From: a virus
Virus record (IMG/VR): IMGVR_UViG_3300036851_000098
Location: 1-64,000 of that record
Direction: 5' to 3' (one strand)
Length of the DNA stretch: 64,000 nucleotides
Made by a program: the position numbers and the translations under genes. This document shows, piece by piece, positions 40,459-48,434 of the stretch (position 1 is its first letter; the number at the start of each line of letters is the position of its first letter). Under the pieces are notes generated by a model. That model was not told the origin of the DNA and ran no database searches. It worked only from the letters and a program-made list of their open reading frames with translations.

Positions 40459-40674
40459 ATGAGCGATGAAACCGAGAAGATGAGTCAAGAAGAGTTATTG
40501 CGTTGGAACCTGGTTCGAGCCGAGCAGCACGCGTCTCAAGCTTTAGACCTGATCTATGGAAACAAAGCAGGTGGGATCCGGGTTCCGCGCGGTTTCTGGT
40601 GGCGTAGAAGACTACTAGCTGCTCAGAATCATCTAATGACTCTGACAGTAAGAGAATTGAATAAAAAAGGGTGA
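40459..40674 (+). CDS. Hypothetical protein
   Basis: 71 aa. LLRWNLVRAEQHASQALDLIY is helical; basic C-terminus. Unknown. Confidence 0.5.
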   Translation: MSDETEKMSQEELLRWNLVRAEQHASQALDLIYGNKAGGIRVPRGFWWRRRLLAAQNHLMTLTVRELNKKG

Positions 40675-40677
40675 CAG

Positions 40678-40902
40678 ATGTCTGATCTCGTCTCATTTAC
40701 TATCGAAGTCGATATGGAGAAACGTTGGGTACCACACTTCCTGGGTATGTTACAGTCAATGGAACATCTAGGTCGTCTAGGTTTGTCACGAGCGCTTACG
40801 TTCTTCTCAGATGGAGACGGAGACTTCCATCCGCGATTCAAATGGAATATCGAAGCACAACCAATTCAGCCAGGTGAGGAATATTCATGGGATGCAGGAT
40901 GA
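40678..40902 (+). CDS. Hypothetical protein
   Basis: 74 aa. VSFTIEVDMEKRWVPHFLGM, LGRLGLSRALTFFSDGDGDFHPRFKW: beta-alpha-beta. Conserved-looking actinophage small protein; unknown function. Confidence 0.55.
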   Translation: MSDLVSFTIEVDMEKRWVPHFLGMLQSMEHLGRLGLSRALTFFSDGDGDFHPRFKWNIEAQPIQPGEEYSWDAG

Positions 40903-41075
40903 AAGATAGCGGATACGAACAACTCGTCACCAACATACGAACTGAGGCCGATAACCTAAAGGCACATCAAGATGCATCCCCCCAGCAAGTGAGAGCTCTT
41001 CGGCAATTCGCTGATTTCATCGCAATGGGACGTTGGGGCAACAACAATCGTGAAACGGAGGTGAAAAATTGCTAG
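40899..41075 (+). CDS. Hypothetical protein
   Basis: 58 aa, ATGA overlap. Charged helical protein with QQVRALRQFADFIAMG. Unknown. Confidence 0.5.
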   Translation: MKDSGYEQLVTNIRTEADNLKAHQDASPQQVRALRQFADFIAMGRWGNNNRETEVKNC

Positions 41076-41320
41076 AATATCGCGCTATCGTGCGTTTCGA
41101 AGATCGCCATGACACTTGGTCTTTTTCCCCACACGTTACCAAGTGGAATCCAGATCGACAAGCAGCACTCATTTACATTGAGATTTACAGAGGTATTCCT
41201 TCATATAGGTCAGGTAAGATCGAAAAACGAGAAGTTGGGTTCCCAAAAGACGATGAGCTGTTCCCTAAGGAGGTGAAAGATGGCAGCAAAGCGACTGAAA
41301 ACGAAGATAACCCCCGATGA
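41069..41320 (+). CDS. Hypothetical protein
   Basis: 83 aa, TTG seven bases after GGAGGTG. Basic beta-rich, WSFSPHVTKWNPDRQAALIY. Unknown. Confidence 0.5.
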   Translation: MLEYRAIVRFEDRHDTWSFSPHVTKWNPDRQAALIYIEIYRGIPSYRSGKIEKREVGFPKDDELFPKEVKDGSKATENEDNPR

Positions 41321-41522
41321 TCAGCTAACTGAGTACTTGAAAGTTGCAGAGGAGGCCCTCATAGGGGCCGTAAAGCTCTTCTCAGAGCATAAAACGCTTA
41401 ATCGAAGGGTTGGGTACCTAACACGGCTCGTAAGGGCTCAGGAGGGCGTTACGGGCCTTCATAGGGAGGAATTGGTGCGTGCGCTGGCTACGAAAGGTAG
41501 AAAAGGGCGGAAAAAGGCTTAA
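41280..41522 (+). CDS. Hypothetical basic protein
   Basis: 80 aa, ATG after AAGGAGGTGAAAG inside the previous gene. Helical and basic at the end (KGRKGRKKA). Unknown. Confidence 0.5.
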   Translation: MAAKRLKTKITPDDQLTEYLKVAEEALIGAVKLFSEHKTLNRRVGYLTRLVRAQEGVTGLHREELVRALATKGRKGRKKA

Positions 41523-41538
41523 AAGGGGGTCTAAATCG

Positions 41539-41733
41539 ATGGAAGAGACCATCACAAACCTGGATTCGTACGTCAATGGCTATAAAGTCGTGTCCTCGGA
41601 TGAAAAGACGGTTACTTTGGAGGATGGGGTAACCGTTGAGAAGGCGAAATGTGAGTATGTAGGGCGTTTGTCCGAGTCTGGGGCAACATTGTATCACTGC
41701 GATGATCTTAGAGAAGAGGGCGATCAACTGTGA
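41539..41733 (+). CDS. Hypothetical protein
   Basis: 64 aa. Small beta-barrel-like sequence GYKVVSSDEKTVTLEDGVTV. Stop overlaps the next start. Unknown. Confidence 0.5.
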   Translation: MEETITNLDSYVNGYKVVSSDEKTVTLEDGVTVEKAKCEYVGRLSESGATLYHCDDLREEGDQL

Positions 41734-41969
41734 TCAAGCTTATATTCCCTCCTGGGTTCCCCCATGATCTGGAAGTTCACATCCGGCCAGACTCTATTGA
41801 ATACTGGAGATGGGGCGGAAAGATCCTGGAGCTCACTCCCCCACAATACGGGATGATTCACAGGGCTATAGAAGAGAAGCTACGCTCTATAGAGGTGGAT
41901 CAGCTGTTTGTGCCGTATAAGCCGGAAAAACTCGAAAATCGGGTAGATTCAGATACTGGGATGCCCTAA
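41730..41969 (+). CDS. Hypothetical protein
   Basis: 79 aa, GTG overlapping the previous gene. IKLIFPPGFPHDLEVHIRPD start; the last codons contain the first CAGATACTGGGATGC element. Unknown. Confidence 0.5.
   Translation: MIKLIFPPGFPHDLEVHIRPDSIEYWRWGGKILELTPPQYGMIHRAIEEKLRSIEVDQLFVPYKPEKLENRVDSDTGMP
41950..41964 (+). promoter_or_regulatory. CAGATACTGGGATGC element, copy 1
   Basis: Exact 15-base match to 42196-42210. It overlaps the end of the 41730 gene and marks the left edge of the repeat-rich intergenic region. Confidence 0.5.
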
Positions 41970-42195
41970 AACAAGCTAAAAACGGCTTGCCAAGCTTTTT
42001 GCCAAGATTTTCTTTGGCAAGATTTTAATGCTGAATCACCTGCAAATAAGCGGTTTTGTGTTGCGAAAACGCTTGCCAAGAAATTTCGTAAAAAGTTTTT
42101 TAATATTTTACGACTTCAATATCTGATTATACCTATGGTATTCCTTATATATCTACGCGGGCGCGCGGAAAAATAGGGGGTTCCATACAAGGAAT

Positions 42196-42210
42196 CAGAT
42201 ACTGGGATGC
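42196..42210 (+). promoter_or_regulatory. CAGATACTGGGATGC element, copy 2
   Basis: Exact copy of 41950-41964, 246 bases away, in noncoding DNA. Confidence 0.5.
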
Positions 42211-42283
42211 GTTTTTATAAAAACTTTTTGTCCTCAAAATCTTGGCAGACAAATTCGGCCTAAAAAGTCGCTGTTTGCGGAGA

Positions 42284-42295
42284 ATCCCAGTATCT
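42284..42295 (-). promoter_or_regulatory. Inverted AGATACTGGGAT element
   Basis: ATCCCAGTATCT on the + strand is the inverse of the element core; faces copy 2. Confidence 0.5.
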
Positions 42296-42423
42296 ATTTG
42301 GTCTATTTGCCAAGATTTGCCAAGATTTAGGATAATGTGGACCGCGAAAACCCATGCTGTAGGGGTACTCTAATATCTGAAAACGGGTGCCAAATCGACA
42401 GATATTGACTGAAAGGAAAATTG

Positions 42424-42654
42424 ATGGCTTCATTGGTGAACGCTGAGTTTAGATACTGGAGGACAGACACCAAGCGTCACAGTCGGGAAATCTACGCGCT
42501 TGTGTACAACGATCCGGCAAAGCCCTCGCCTCATGATCCATTGATCGGGACGATGGAGACTGCCGATTTGGCTGAGATCGTGGTGGAAGTACACAACAAC
42601 GCTATCCGGAAGTACGGAAAGCGGTATCTGAAGGTGCTGCAATCAGATGGATGA
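42424..42654 (+). CDS. Hypothetical protein
   Basis: 76 aa, ATG after GAAAGGAAAATTG. First gene after the iteron region. FRYWRTDTKRHSREIYALVY, EIVVEVHNNAIRKYGKRYLKV: alpha-beta. Unknown. Confidence 0.55.
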   Translation: MASLVNAEFRYWRTDTKRHSREIYALVYNDPAKPSPHDPLIGTMETADLAEIVVEVHNNAIRKYGKRYLKVLQSDG

Positions 42655-42835
42655 AGAGAGATTGGTTGAGATTCGTGGATTTGCGCTTGATCTTGTCGAA
42701 GAACTATTCGCGACTGGTAATTACAACCATCTCGATGGGTACGGCGGCGCCAGTCTCGTTATTGATCTCGAAGAAGCTGTGACGGCGCTTCATAAAAAAG
42801 GGTGGGCGATCGCTCGAGAGCTCGGGGATGGTTAG
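42647..42835 (+). CDS. Hypothetical protein
   Basis: 62 aa, overlapping start. Acidic helices, LVIDLEEAVTALHKKGWAIA. Unknown. Confidence 0.5.
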   Translation: MDEERLVEIRGFALDLVEELFATGNYNHLDGYGGASLVIDLEEAVTALHKKGWAIARELGDG

Positions 42836-43034
42836 TTTTCCTATGCTGAATCATGTGTGGTATTACGTGATTCGGAAACCAGATGAAATGTTCAGGTTCA
42901 TCGATAGGAAGGCAGTCATAACATACTACCGACCATGGCATACTGTTGTCTATCTAGAAGGCGCCTTTGAGTCGGATGACAAAGAAGAGCTCATGCAAGA
43001 GGTGTATCGAGCAGCAGCTTCAAAACTCAACTGA
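42828..43034 (+). CDS. Hypothetical protein
   Basis: 68 aa, overlapping start; ATG 42843 is possible. HVWYYVIRKPDEMFRFIDRK aromatic beta-rich protein. Unknown. Confidence 0.5.
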   Translation: MVSFPMLNHVWYYVIRKPDEMFRFIDRKAVITYYRPWHTVVYLEGAFESDDKEELMQEVYRAAASKLN

Positions 43035-43044
43035 AAGGATTCCT

Positions 43045-43341
43045 ATGATGGTTAGCGATTACACGTATGAGGCTTCACGCATGGCGAACTTCGGACGGGA
43101 CACCGCCAAGGCGCATTCTACATTTACTCGATCGACTGAGAAGTTGGCTGCTGAAATCAACGCCGCAATCGACAACGGCATCAAGCCTATCAAGGTTGCA
43201 CACGATGTCATGGGGCGGTGCTCATCAAGAGAGATGCAGATCGAACTTCTGTCATCTTTGATGGCATTGGCGCAGATGAACAAGATTCCGCAGTCGGTGG
43301 TGGACCCCTTCGAGGGAGGTATCCGTGTTAAACGAGTCTGA
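43045..43341 (+). CDS. Hypothetical helical protein
   Basis: 98 aa, ATGATG after GAAAGGATTCCT. Long helices (STEKLAAEINAAIDNGIKPI, MQIELLSSLMALAQMNKIPQ). Unknown. Confidence 0.55.
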   Translation: MMVSDYTYEASRMANFGRDTAKAHSTFTRSTEKLAAEINAAIDNGIKPIKVAHDVMGRCSSREMQIELLSSLMALAQMNKIPQSVVDPFEGGIRVKRV

Positions 43342-43486
43342 TGTTGAATGTGGACGGAGACTTGTTTTAAATCTTCGGAACGCATGCCATGATGCCAATT
43401 CTCCGATTGTCCCAACGCCCATTGCTGAAGCAATCAGAGCGTTGGTAGTGTGGGCAGAGAAGGGAAAAGAAAATGAAAGAGAATGA
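43325..43486 (+). CDS. Hypothetical protein
   Basis: 53 aa, GTG after GGGAGGTATCC inside the previous gene. Helical, with two cysteines. Unknown. Confidence 0.5.
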   Translation: MLNESDVECGRRLVLNLRNACHDANSPIVPTPIAEAIRALVVWAEKGKENERE

Positions 43487-43649
43487 TAGATCTCAGGATA
43501 CGAAAGTGTTTCTTGGTGGACGAGCTTTGTGTTCTCCTATGTTTAGATGCTTTCCTCCTCAACCTACCATCTGTCTAATTTGTCAAGGAACTACGACTGA
43601 GTTTTGTTTGCTGGTAGAGAAATTGGAGAGAGCTGATGATAGAGAATGA
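43473..43649 (+). CDS. Cys-rich hypothetical protein
   Basis: 58 aa, overlapping start. CLICQGTTTEFC likely metal binding. Overlaps the next start as well. Confidence 0.45.
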   Translation: MKENDRSQDTKVFLGGRALCSPMFRCFPPQPTICLICQGTTTEFCLLVEKLERADDRE

Positions 43650-44139
43650 TGGATGGAGGCCGGTGGAAGGATTTCCTGGTTATAGCATAAACGCCCTAGG
43701 CCAGATTGCAAGAGACTCTACTGGTCGGTTGCTGCGTCCAAGGTATAATCAGTATGGTGTCCCCTACGTCGGACTTATGCGAAATTGGCAACAGTGTATT
43801 CGTTCTCTACCCCGATTGGTGGCGTTGGCGTTTCTAGATAATCCATCGGATATTTTCGATACTCCGATTCAAATAGATGGGGATCCGGCTAACTGTCGAG
43901 CCGACAATCTGATGTGGCGTCCTCGGTGGTATGCGGTGCTTTACAAGAAGCAGTTTGAAAAGGAAGGTCGATATGAGAATCCTATCGATTCTCCTGTGCA
44001 TGCTGTGAACGAAGGAGAGCGTTTTTCAAACTCTTTGGAGGCAGCGTGCCGGTATGGTCTTCTAGAACGTGAGGTCGTGTTGTCTATTCTTAATAAGACA
44101 CCAGCATGGCCTACATATCAATTCTTCGAGATGCTGTAG
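43636..44139 (+). CDS. NUMOD4/HNH homing endonuclease-like protein
   Basis: 167 aa, ATG after TTGGAGAGAGCTG. WRPVEGFPGYSINALGQIAR is the NUMOD4 motif; the HNH-like core LPRLVALAFLDNP…IDGDPANCRADNLMWRP is degenerate at the first His, so activity is uncertain. The C-terminal part (SLEAACRYGLLEREVVLSIL) resembles a NUMOD1-type DNA-binding helix pair. Probably a homing endonuclease, possibly decayed. Confidence 0.7.
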   Translation: MIENDGWRPVEGFPGYSINALGQIARDSTGRLLRPRYNQYGVPYVGLMRNWQQCIRSLPRLVALAFLDNPSDIFDTPIQIDGDPANCRADNLMWRPRWYAVLYKKQFEKEGRYENPIDSPVHAVNEGERFSNSLEAACRYGLLEREVVLSILNKTPAWPTYQFFEML

Positions 44140-44146
44140 GGGTCAA

Positions 44147-44320
44147 ATGGAATCCGAGATTTTGGTAAACCTTAGTTTGCGTCTGCCTCAAGCGGATCGG
44201 CGAGCATTAGCTGACCATTTGGCCCCAGTTATCAAGGAGGCAATCATTGCTGGAGGAGACAGTGTAGTTGTTTCGTTGCAACCGTATGATCCAGACAAAG
44301 ACCCAGAAGGCGAGGAATAG
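44147..44320 (+). CDS. Hypothetical protein
   Basis: 57 aa, start after TAGGGGTCAA. ILVNLSLRLPQADRRALADH helical; small acidic tail. Unknown. Confidence 0.5.
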   Translation: MESEILVNLSLRLPQADRRALADHLAPVIKEAIIAGGDSVVVSLQPYDPDKDPEGEE

Positions 44321-44355
44321 AGCCAAATAGTGAGCAAATCACTCCTTATTTTTTT

Positions 44356-44365
44356 CAGATACTGG
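44356..44365 (+). promoter_or_regulatory. CAGATACTGG element
   Basis: Core of the repeated element, directly beside the −35 region of the next promoter. Placement suggests regulation of this promoter. Confidence 0.4.
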
Positions 44366-44391
44366 ATCGTGGAGAAATCGCGCCATATAAT
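44366..44391 (+). promoter_or_regulatory. ATCGTG-N14-TATAAT promoter 15
   Basis: Divergent −35-like box ATCGTG and TATAAT 14 bases apart. A hairpin GGG-TACAATAT-CCC with T-rich tail follows before the 44453 start, so it may be attenuated. Confidence 0.6.
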
Positions 44392-44452
44392 AGAAGGAGG
44401 GTACAATATCCCTTCTGCTTCTTTCTTTTTTCGGCGATCGGAAGGAGGTTTT

Positions 44453-44770
44453 GTGGCTGAGAACGCCTATCAGCGAAAATTGATCCGTAAGTTGAAGAGA
44501 ATGTTTCCTGGCTGCGAAATCCTCAAAAACGATTCGCAATATCTTCAAGGAGTGTTGGATCTTACAATTTTGTGGGGTCCTTTGTGGGCAATGCTTGAGG
44601 TTAAAACGTCTCGTGATGCTCCATTTCGTCCAAATCAAGAGTACTACATCAAGCGGTTTGATGAGATGGCGTTTGCGTCTTCTATCTGCCCCGAAGATGA
44701 AGAGGAGGTGCTAACTGCGCTTCAACAAGCATTCGCATCTCGAGGGGCAGCATGCGTTCCTCAGTCCTAG
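44453..44770 (+). CDS. VRR-NUC-type PD-(D/E)xK nuclease
   Basis: 105 aa, GTG after GGAAGGAGGTTTT. QRKLIRKLKRMFPGCEILKN, YLQGVLDLTILWGPLWAMLEVKTSRDAPFRPNQ has the D…ExK core with following Gln of VRR-NUC nucleases. Probably a Holliday-junction or flap-type endonuclease in replication or recombination. It overlaps the next gene by 56 bases in a different frame. Confidence 0.75.
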   Translation: MAENAYQRKLIRKLKRMFPGCEILKNDSQYLQGVLDLTILWGPLWAMLEVKTSRDAPFRPNQEYYIKRFDEMAFASSICPEDEEEVLTALQQAFASRGAACVPQS

Positions 44771-45275
44771 TTCGTATCACTGGATCAACTACGACGAAGA
44801 AAAACTTAGGTTTCGCTATAAGACTCTTCGTGCGGCGCTCGAAGGAATAGAGCAGCATCGCTACGCAGCGATTTGTATCGCCGAAAGGATTGTCCAAGAT
44901 GATGAAAGAACAACCCTGGGACTGTACATCAATCAATGCATTCAATACAGAATGCACCCAGAAATTGTCCTGTTTTATTCTCCTAATGCATTCGGAACAG
45001 TTGACGCCATTGCGTATCGATATCGAGTGCTTAGGATCTCAGATCTCAAGACAGGAGCCACTCGAGTCTCAGAACATCAGCTGGAAGTATATGCAGCGTT
45101 TTTCTGTCTCGAGTACGAAATTAGTCCTTTCCACATGAGAGGAATTGAGCTTCGTATTTACAAAGACGGCAAAGTACAGGTGTACGATGCTGATCCCCAC
45201 TACATAAAGGGGCTCATGGATAAGATCGTTCGTTTCGACGGAATTCTCAACATGCTTCGAGAGGAGGTGTCGTAG
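44715..45275 (+). CDS. RecB/Cas4-like exonuclease with probable CTG start
   Basis: About 186 aa. The frame opens at a stop at 44712. CTG 44715, seven bases after GAGGAGGTG, is the first start and gives KHSHLEGQHAFLSPSSYHW, a conserved phage N-terminus that would be lost from ATG 44952. FGTVDAIAYR, RISDLKTGATRVSEHQLEVY provide the D, D-x-K and Q of the RecB/Cas4 nuclease core. Likely processes DNA ends for recombination. A programmed frameshift from the previous gene is a less likely alternative. Confidence 0.65.
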   Translation: MRFNKHSHLEGQHAFLSPSSYHWINYDEEKLRFRYKTLRAALEGIEQHRYAAICIAERIVQDDERTTLGLYINQCIQYRMHPEIVLFYSPNAFGTVDAIAYRYRVLRISDLKTGATRVSEHQLEVYAAFFCLEYEISPFHMRGIELRIYKDGKVQVYDADPHYIKGLMDKIVRFDGILNMLREEVS

Positions 45276-48139
45276 TGCGCGTTACTGAAGAAGACTACTT
45301 GATGCATTACGGCATCAAGCGTAAGTCAGGTCGGTATCCTTGGGGATCTGGTCAGAATCCTCTACAACGTTCAAAGACGTTCCTAGGAATAATCGAGCAA
45401 CACAAGAAAATCGACAAAATGACTGAGTCCGAGATTGCTAGGGCATACTCGGATAATGATCACAAACTCAGTGTCGCTGACATTAGAGCAATGAGGTCTA
45501 TTGCTGGTGCAGAAGTCAAGATGGATCAGATTCGTACTGCCCAACGTCTAAGAGATAAGGGTATGGGCGCGTCTGCGATTGCAAGGCAGATGGACCTAAA
45601 CGAGTCTACTGTCCGTTCGCTTCTGGAGCCAGGTAGGCAGGAGAAGTTGGACATTCTCATGAATACCGCCGACATGCTCAAGCGGCAGGTCGAAGAAAAG
45701 GGTATGATTGACGTCGGTTCAAACGTCAATCTAGATCTTCCGATTGGCGACAATCCTGCCACCCGAATCGGAATTAGTCCAGATAAGTTTGCTACTGCTC
45801 TTTCCATGCTCAAGGAAGAGGGCTACCAAGTTCATACTTTCAACGCCCCTCAGGTTGGAACTGGAGAGATGACCAAGTACAAGGTGCTGGTCAAGCCTGG
45901 GGTTACGCAGAAAGAAGCTTGGTCCAATCGTGACAACATTCGTCTGATCTCGGAAAAGACCGACGATCGTGGCAGAAATTTCACCGATTTTGGTATCCAG
46001 CCTCCGTTGAATGTCTCCTCCAAGCGAGTGGGCATCAACTATAAGGAGGATGGTGGTAGTGACGCGGACGGCGTGATCTATGTTCGTCCTGGTGTCCCTG
46101 ATATAACGCTTGGTAAATCTCGTTATGCTCAGGTTCGTATTGCGATTGATGGTTCACACTATCTCAAGGGTATGGCTGTCTACAAAGACAATCTACCCCC
46201 TGGCATGGATCTTCAGTTCAATACGAACAAGTCCAACACGGGCAATAAGCGTGACGCTATGAAACCCCTGAAGAGGGACCCTCAAACGGGTGAGGTCGAT
46301 AAGGATAACCCATTTGGTGCCGTCATCAAGAAGGATGGCCAGATCCTAGATAAGAATGGGAAAGTCAAGTCGGCGATGAATCTCATCAACGAAGAGGGTG
46401 ATTGGGATACATGGTCAAGAAACTTGTCCAGTCAGGTTCTCTCGAAGCAGAAGCCTGAACTAATTAAGACCCAATTGGATCTTACTCATGATCGGCGTAG
46501 AGCTGAGCTTGAAGAAATTCGCTCGCTCACTAACCCGCAGATCAAGAGAAAGCTTCTCGAAACTTTCGCTGAAGAGACTGATGCTGCAGCTGTGCATCTC
46601 AAAGCAGCAGCTATGCCTAATCAGGCTACTAAAGTCATTCTTCCGTCGAACAAAGTAAAGCCTAATGAGATCTTTGCTCCTACTTTCAGGGATGGAGACA
46701 AGGTTGCTCTTGTGCGATTCCCTCATGCGGGAACGTTCGAGATTCCAGAACTGACTGTTAACAACAAGTCACGTGAAGCAAAGGCTCTAGTTGGACTGAA
46801 CAAGGGTGGGACAGCAAGAGACGCTGTAGTCATTCACCCCAAGGTAGCAGAGAGACTATCTGGTGCTGACTTTGATGGCGACGCTGTCGTTGTCATTCCA
46901 AACAATCGTGGGCGGATTACCCATAAGCCCCCGTTGGAGGGACTTAAGGGATTTGATCCTCAAAGCGAATTTGCTCCCTATCATGGTATGAAGACCATTG
47001 ATGGAGGAACGTACAACGCTACTACAAAGAAGATCGAATACCCTAAGGACAAGGACGGTAACGAACGCAGTCCCAACAAGTCGAGAAAACAGCATGAGAT
47101 GGGTAACGTTACCAACCTAATCTCTGACATGACCATTCGTGGTGCTAACAACGACGAGATAGCTCGTGCAGTGAAGCACTCTATGGTGGTTATCGATTCT
47201 GAGAAGCATGTTCTCGACTTCAAGGCTTCGGAGAGAATCAACGGAATCACAGCTCTTAAGAAGAAGTATCAAGGCGTGCACCCTAAGACAGGGCAAGCAC
47301 GTGGTGCTTCTACGATCATTACTCGTGCTACTGCACAGACTCATCCTGTACAAAGGAAGGACGCATCAGCTGGTCCTGGCAGAACTAGGATCTCTAGTGG
47401 TACGGTTGACAATCGTACAGGTAAGAAGCTGTATGAACCTACGGGTAAGCGTAAGCGTGACGGTAGTCTAGCTACGTTTAAGTCTCAGAAGTTGGCTGAG
47501 ACAGATGATGCCTTTGAGTTGGTGTCAAAAGGTAGGGGCACTACGGAAGAACAGCTCTATGCTGAGCATTCTAATCGGCTTAAGGCTATGGCCAATGAGG
47601 TACGTAAAGAACTAATCCGTATCAAGCCCATCCCCTACTCGCCCTCAGCCAACAAGGTGTACAAGCATGAAGTGGATTCGCTTACAGCGAAATTGCGTAA
47701 GGCTGAAAAGAACGCCCCCCTCGAACGGCAGGCCCAGGCTGTAGCCAGGCGGATCGTTGCGGATCGTAAACGCGCAAACCCAGGGATGGAGAAGGACGAG
47801 GAGCGGAAGATCAAAGGTCAGGCGTTGACCGAAGCTCGACGTAGAACAGGAGCGGGTAAAGTACGCCTAGGTTCTGATGAATCCCCCATTACTGATCGTG
47901 AGTGGGAAGCTATTCAGAATGGTGCGATCTCGAATCACATGTTGGATAACATCTTGAAGAACTCTAACATAGACAAGATCCGTGAGCGCGCAACACCTAG
48001 AGAGAAGCCTGTGATGAGTAATGTCATGACAGCTAGGGCCAGGCAGATGATTGCGTCTGGGTACCCATTGTCGGTCATTGCTGAGCAACTGGACATTCCT
48101 GTGTCCACCCTTAAGTCTGGGCTTGAGGATGGGGGGTGA
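45275..48139 (+). CDS. RNA polymerase beta-prime-like protein with DFDGD motif
   Basis: 954 aa, GTG overlapping the previous stop, after GAGGAGG. The N-terminus contains LMHYGIKRKSGRYPWGSG (residues 9-26), a tag related to HYG…RWG motifs of phage head proteins. An HTH follows (DKGMGASAIARQMDLNESTV, about 90-115). VALVRFPHAGTFEIPELTV and VVIHPKVAERLSGADFDGDA (DFDGD at 532-536) align with the double-psi beta-barrel of RNAP beta-prime (R-x-P and HP…ADFDGD). Basic middle segments and a C-terminal HTH end it. This resembles single-chain YonO or crAss-like RNAPs. Transcription activity is inferred; the second barrel is not assigned. Confidence 0.65.
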   Translation: MRVTEEDYLMHYGIKRKSGRYPWGSGQNPLQRSKTFLGIIEQHKKIDKMTESEIARAYSDNDHKLSVADIRAMRSIAGAEVKMDQIRTAQRLRDKGMGASAIARQMDLNESTVRSLLEPGRQEKLDILMNTADMLKRQVEEKGMIDVGSNVNLDLPIGDNPATRIGISPDKFATALSMLKEEGYQVHTFNAPQVGTGEMTKYKVLVKPGVTQKEAWSNRDNIRLISEKTDDRGRNFTDFGIQPPLNVSSKRVGINYKEDGGSDADGVIYVRPGVPDITLGKSRYAQVRIAIDGSHYLKGMAVYKDNLPPGMDLQFNTNKSNTGNKRDAMKPLKRDPQTGEVDKDNPFGAVIKKDGQILDKNGKVKSAMNLINEEGDWDTWSRNLSSQVLSKQKPELIKTQLDLTHDRRRAELEEIRSLTNPQIKRKLLETFAEETDAAAVHLKAAAMPNQATKVILPSNKVKPNEIFAPTFRDGDKVALVRFPHAGTFEIPELTVNNKSREAKALVGLNKGGTARDAVVIHPKVAERLSGADFDGDAVVVIPNNRGRITHKPPLEGLKGFDPQSEFAPYHGMKTIDGGTYNATTKKIEYPKDKDGNERSPNKSRKQHEMGNVTNLISDMTIRGANNDEIARAVKHSMVVIDSEKHVLDFKASERINGITALKKKYQGVHPKTGQARGASTIITRATAQTHPVQRKDASAGPGRTRISSGTVDNRTGKKLYEPTGKRKRDGSLATFKSQKLAETDDAFELVSKGRGTTEEQLYAEHSNRLKAMANEVRKELIRIKPIPYSPSANKVYKHEVDSLTAKLRKAEKNAPLERQAQAVARRIVADRKRANPGMEKDEERKIKGQALTEARRRTGAGKVRLGSDESPITDREWEAIQNGAISNHMLDNILKNSNIDKIRERATPREKPVMSNVMTARARQMIASGYPLSVIAEQLDIPVSTLKSGLEDGG

Positions 48140-48143
48140 AACA

Positions 48144-48434
48144 GTGGCTCACGAACCTGAATACATGTTGACAACGGTAGACAACCCATTTGATCCTTGG
48201 ACACAGTGGGATGAATGGTTCGCTTACGATCAGAATTCTGGGTACAATACCCCCGGCCTCCTGGCCAGGGTAGCTCTTGCCTCTAACGAATTAGCTGAAG
48301 TGGATCAAGATCATGCTATCCAGACAGCTATCCAAGAGATCGTGCGCGAGAATGTTTCTGGTGTTCATACGAAAGTGAAAGAAGGAGAAGTACAAACACT
48401 TTCTAATCAGAACGAATCTGAGACCGAGGCATAA
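48144..48434 (+). CDS. Conserved phage protein (DxWFAYDxxxGYNT type)
   Basis: 96 aa, GTG. YMLTTVDNPFDPWTQWDEWF, DQNSGYNTPGLLARVA, HAIQTAIQEIVREN is a widespread siphophage protein, usually encoded between genes like the one before and the head or terminase module. Function unknown. Confidence 0.75.
   Translation: MAHEPEYMLTTVDNPFDPWTQWDEWFAYDQNSGYNTPGLLARVALASNELAEVDQDHAIQTAIQEIVRENVSGVHTKVKEGEVQTLSNQNESETEA

Larger units (their letters stand above)
41970..42423. repeat. AT-rich iteron-like intergenic region
   Basis: No gene in 450 bases. TTGCCAAG occurs exactly at 41987, 41999, 42073, 42307 and 42317, with inverted or imperfect copies at 42014, 42241 and 42387. Two exact CAGATACTGGGATGC copies flank it and an inverted ATCCCAGTATCT lies at 42284. 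AT-rich blocks (around 42100-42150 and 42210-42240) lie between. The layout is that of a replication origin or a multi-operator control region. Confidence 0.6.
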
